Assembly: GCF_020552705.1 (NCBI RefSeq)
Contig: NZ_JAJBZG010000001.1
Coordinates: forward strand, 496,001 to 560,000
From: Christiangramia sediminis
Lineage (GTDB): Bacteria; Bacteroidota; Bacteroidia; Flavobacteriales; Flavobacteriaceae
Length of the DNA: 64,000 bases
Direction of reading: 5' to 3'
Position 1 is the stretch's first letter; every line of letters begins with the position of its first letter. The position numbers were made by a program, and so were the translations under genes. Of the stretch, positions 61,556-64,000 are shown piece by piece. A model generated the notes under the pieces. It made no database searches. It saw only the letters and a program-made list of their open reading frames with translations, and was not told the origin of the DNA.

Positions 61556-62572
61556 CTAATTATTATCAATTATCGTTTCTATTCCTCCTTCAACATTTTT
61601 AAGGTTGTTGAAGTCAAATTCTGCCTGTAATAAATCCACGACTTTTTTACTTCTTTTTCCAGACTGGCAGAAAACCAGAATCTCTTCCTGCTTCGGAATT
61701 TCATCTAAACGATCTTCAAGTTCGCTTAACGGAATTTGAATTACTTTATCTGAAGTGATCTTTGGTTGTTCGAATATCTCCCGAATATCCAGGTAATATC
61801 TGGTCTCATCAGAAATATTACATTCGATCCGTACCGGAATGATACCCTCTTTCCTGATCTTTTGGATCTCTTCAGGTCGCCTGGAAATATTTAATACCTG
61901 ATCCTGTGCAGTTAAAATATTCAACAGCTTTAATTTTCCTGAAAGGACATTCCCGGTTTCCAATATTATTTTTAAAACTTCAGCGGCCTGCATCGTCCCC
62001 AAAATTCCCGGAGTTACTCCCAGCACGCCGGTAGCCTCACAACTGATATTCTGCCTGATGGTCTTCGGAAAAAGACATCGATAAGAAGGTCCTTCCTGAT
62101 AATTGAATACCGCAAGCTGACCTTCATTTTTATAGATAGAGGCATACACCCATGGCTTTTCAGTAAGAATACAGGCGTCGTTTATCAAATATTTTGTTTC
62201 AAAATTATCGGTTCCGTCAAGGATGATGTCATATAGCTGAAAGAGATTTTCCGCATTTTCAATATTCAAAGGTTCTTCAAAAACATCTATTTCAACTTCT
62301 GAATTGATCATTTGTAGTCTCTGTTTCGCCGCCGAAGCTTTCGTACTACCTATATCCGCTTCGGTAAACAATAACTGCCGATGAAGATTTGAAAGAGAAA
62401 CCCGGTCATGATCTATTAATCCAATTCTACCAATCCCGGCACCAACGAGATATTGCGCTGCCGGGCACCCAAGCCCGCCCACACCAACTATTAGTACGCT
62501 GGCATTTTTAAGCTTTTCCTGGCCTGAAACGCCCACTTCATCCAATTTTATTTGTCTGTCGTATCTCATCAT
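61556..62572 (-). CDS. moeB: MoeB/ThiF-type adenylyltransferase with C-terminal rhodanese domain (MoeZ-like)
   Basis: A 338-residue enzyme. The E1-like domain (about 1-220) has VLIVGVGGLGCPAAQYL (nucleotide loop), HRQLLFTEADIGS and DGTDNFETKYL; the rhodanese domain (about 240-335) has the active-site loop CQSGKRS. It activates the MoaD C-terminus and delivers sulfur. The MoeB zinc site is altered: CYRC is here SYRC (GPSYRCLFP), and no second Cys pair is found after about residue 215, so the structural zinc site is probably lost. Overlaps moaD by four bases. Confidence 0.9.
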   Translation of the reverse strand: MMRYDRQIKLDEVGVSGQEKLKNASVLIVGVGGLGCPAAQYLVGAGIGRIGLIDHDRVSLSNLHRQLLFTEADIGSTKASAAKQRLQMINSEVEIDVFEEPLNIENAENLFQLYDIILDGTDNFETKYLINDACILTEKPWVYASIYKNEGQLAVFNYQEGPSYRCLFPKTIRQNISCEATGVLGVTPGILGTMQAAEVLKIILETGNVLSGKLKLLNILTAQDQVLNISRRPEEIQKIRKEGIIPVRIECNISDETRYYLDIREIFEQPKITSDKVIQIPLSELEDRLDEIPKQEEILVFCQSGKRSKKVVDLLQAEFDFNNLKNVEGGIETIIDNN

Positions 62573-62805
62573 CCTCCTGCAAATGGTGGTAAAAATGCGA
62601 TCTCATCGCCTTCTTTTAATACTGTTGAAGTATTCAAATCCTGATTTACCACTAGCTGAACAGCTTCAGGATCCTGGATTTTATATTTCTTTATTTGCTG
62701 ATCTTTGAGATCGTATAATTTGATTTGATCGGAAACATTCAGAATTTCTTCGGTTCTACCGGTAGCTTCTGCGATCATTCCAAAATATCTTAAAGTAAGT
62801 TTCAT
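62569..62805 (-). CDS. moaD: Molybdopterin synthase small subunit MoaD
   Basis: A 78-residue ubiquitin-like sulfur carrier ending in the required Gly-Gly (PFAGG), which is adenylated and thiocarboxylated by the MoeB-like neighbour. Normal length. Start and stop overlap both neighbours by four bases, so translation is coupled along the operon. Confidence 0.93.
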   Translation of the reverse strand: MKLTLRYFGMIAEATGRTEEILNVSDQIKLYDLKDQQIKKYKIQDPEAVQLVVNQDLNTSTVLKEGDEIAFLPPFAGG

Positions 62806-63407
62806 TCTTCCATCTTCTTTAATAATTCCACATCATTCATAGTATCCACATCAAAATTTGCTTCTTCTAACTTTAGAGTTTCGTATTTAAAACCTTCCCG
62901 ATAGATCATTTTTTTAGCTCCATGATCTCCTTGCAATTTTTCCAGATCTGGAAATATACTGCTGGAGAAAATCGCCGGGACTCCAATATCTCCATCATAT
63001 TCTGAAAAAGTAGCCCTGCTATTTTTATTTATCTGGAGGTCTATTAATTCCTCAATTTGTCGTTTTGTAACCAGGGGTTGATCTGAAAGCAGGATTAGTA
63101 AATGATCCAGTTCCTCTTCACTCTCCAGTGCTTTAGCTAAACCAAGCCTGATACTGGAAGCCATTCCTTCTTCCCAGTTGTTATTCTCAATTACTGTTAT
63201 ATTTCCCGGTTTAACCTGGGATTTAATTTTATCCACACCAGATCCAAGCACCAAAATCCTTGAATCAAAAGTTAATGATTTAACCAGGTCCACCATGCGC
63301 TGTAATAAAGCTTTTCCTTTATACTCCACCAATTGCTTCGGAAACCCTAGTCTACTCGATGAACCTGCAGCCAGGATCACTACTCCTATTTTGTTATTTG
63401 CTATCAA
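62802..63407 (-). CDS. MobA/MocA-like molybdenum cofactor nucleotidyltransferase
   Basis: A 201-residue enzyme. VVILAAGSSSRLGFPKQLVEYKGK is the NTP-transferase signature with the MocA-type spacing; LLILLSDQPLVTKRQ is the second motif and GVPAIFS the third. The pairing with xdhC points to MocA (CTP, for the xanthine-dehydrogenase-family cofactor) rather than MobA (GTP), but this is inference. Overlaps moaD and xdhC by four bases each. Confidence 0.87.
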   Translation of the reverse strand: MIANNKIGVVILAAGSSSRLGFPKQLVEYKGKALLQRMVDLVKSLTFDSRILVLGSGVDKIKSQVKPGNITVIENNNWEEGMASSIRLGLAKALESEEELDHLLILLSDQPLVTKRQIEELIDLQINKNSRATFSEYDGDIGVPAIFSSSIFPDLEKLQGDHGAKKMIYREGFKYETLKLEEANFDVDTMNDVELLKKMEE

Positions 63408-64000
63408 ACCTGAATTTCTTTAAAGTGATTTTCTTTTTTATCGTGGATAGGAGTTTTCTTTTGCTTCAATGGCTTTGCGCTCTTGCCGGTCAAAACTGAT
63501 TGAATTTCAGCTAAAATAGAAAGTCCAATCTCTGCAGGAGTTTCTGCTCCTATTTCCAATCCCACCGGAGCATGAATCTTATTCAGAATTTCATCATTCA
63601 ATTGGAAACCGTCCTTCTTAAGATAGGTCAACATTCTATCAAACTTTTTCTTGGGCCCCAATATTCCGATATATGGAATTTCATTCTTACCGATCAATAA
63701 TTTTAATACGGCCAGATCATAGTTGTAATTATGGCTCATCAAAACAAAATAAGTACGGGCATCGATCCTGATCTTCGATAATGTTTCTTCAGGTTTGGAT
63801 ACGATTACCTGGCAAGAACTGGCAAAACGTTCGTTATTTGCGTGAGTTGGACGACCATCTGTCACAATTACATCCCATCCAAGTAATTCGGTTTGCTGAG
63901 CCAGGATCTGTGCATCATTTCCAGCTCCAACAAGTACTAACTTCACCGGTGGCTTATAATTCTGAATAAAAAAATGGTAGGTTTTATTATTTATAGAGAT
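63404..64000 (-). CDS. xdhC: XdhC-family chaperone, C-terminal part (cut by window end)
   Basis: The frame stays open to the right edge; residues before the GTG at 63946 (for example YHFFIQNYKPP) continue the same coding pattern, so the gene starts outside the window. The visible part is the Rossmann-like C-terminal XdhC domain: VLVGAGNDAQILAQQ, FVLMSHNYNYDLAVLK, IPYIGILGPKKKF and IHAPVGLEIGAETPAEIG. XdhC/CoxI proteins bind molybdenum cofactor, promote its sulfuration and deliver it to xanthine-oxidase-family enzymes. The target enzyme is probably encoded just beyond 64000. Confidence 0.88.
   Translation of the reverse strand: MSINNKTYHFFIQNYKPPVKLVLVGAGNDAQILAQQTELLGWDVIVTDGRPTHANNERFASSCQVIVSKPEETLSKIRIDARTYFVLMSHNYNYDLAVLKLLIGKNEIPYIGILGPKKKFDRMLTYLKKDGFQLNDEILNKIHAPVGLEIGAETPAEIGLSILAEIQSVLTGKSAKPLKQKKTPIHDKKENHFKEIQV

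Noticed and set aside
1-64000. tRNA or rRNA genes and insertion sequences
   Set aside because: No cloverleaf-like, rRNA-like or transposase sequence was seen in any intergenic region.

Overview
The window is A/T-rich DNA from a member of the Bacteroidetes, most likely a marine Flavobacteriaceae of the Gramella/Christiangramia/Zunongwangia type. The genus is inference; the phylum is well supported. The evidence is a type IX secretion C-terminal sorting domain, DUF4402 secreted proteins, a lipoprotein TamA homologue (TamL) paired with TamB, a TAnnTTTG-type -7 box in front of tamB, few Shine-Dalgarno sequences, and many lipoproteins ending their signal in S-C or A-C. I see no rRNA, tRNA, CRISPR array, IS element or phage.

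Layout. 1-490 is the N-terminus of a class A penicillin-binding protein. 640-1361 holds a minus-strand tandem array of unannotated 33-44 residue peptide genes. 1.5-8.2 kb carries an SdiA-regulated-like protein, an M19 dipeptidase, a three-gene operon of RimK-like ATP-grasp ligase, GCS2-type ligase and N-formylglutamate amidohydrolase-like hydrolase, an OsmC protein and an FKBP. 8.4-14 kb has a Tat-exported Gfo/Idh/MocA protein, a 3D-domain lipoprotein, a GluR0-like ligand-gated K+ channel, two tiny membrane proteins, and an ACT-domain protein divergent from aspartokinase. 14-17.8 kb has a glycosyltransferase, an SLC13 transporter and a GreA/GreB factor.

17.7-26.4 kb is a minus-strand chaperone-usher-like pilus locus: four DUF4402 pilin-like proteins, a PapD-like chaperone, a large T9SS-type surface protein and an FimD-like usher. 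26.5-30.2 kb is a gluconate operon containing a gluconokinase/6-phosphogluconate dehydrogenase fusion and a GntP permease. 30.2-40 kb has an OmpA lipoprotein, the tamB-tamL outer-membrane assembly pair and upp. 40-47 kb is a run of small stress and housekeeping genes (VOC, NTF2-like, DinB, MATE, DUF2383, cupin, Usp, dodecin, CheB).

47.4-50.2 kb looks like a cold-adaptation island: a basic-tailed cold-shock-domain protein, a fatty-acid desaturase and three tandem cspA-like genes with a conserved leader. 50.4-57 kb has an AI-2E-family protein, a small unknown protein coupled to a TPR/class III adenylate cyclase, a GNAT, a PepSY-like lipoprotein, msrA and an acyl-CoA dehydrogenase. From 57 kb to the end is a tightly overlapping molybdenum cofactor operon (xdhC-mocA-moaD-moeB/rhodanese, a palindromic repeat cluster, then moaE-moaCB-moaA-moeA-TSUP). 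Its target molybdoenzyme is presumably outside the window.

The most promising less-described items are the small-peptide array (640-1361), the combined pilus/T9SS locus, the amidoligase operon, the GntK-Gnd fusion, and two genes (desaturase and msrA) whose conserved N-termini have no ATG, GTG or TTG start.
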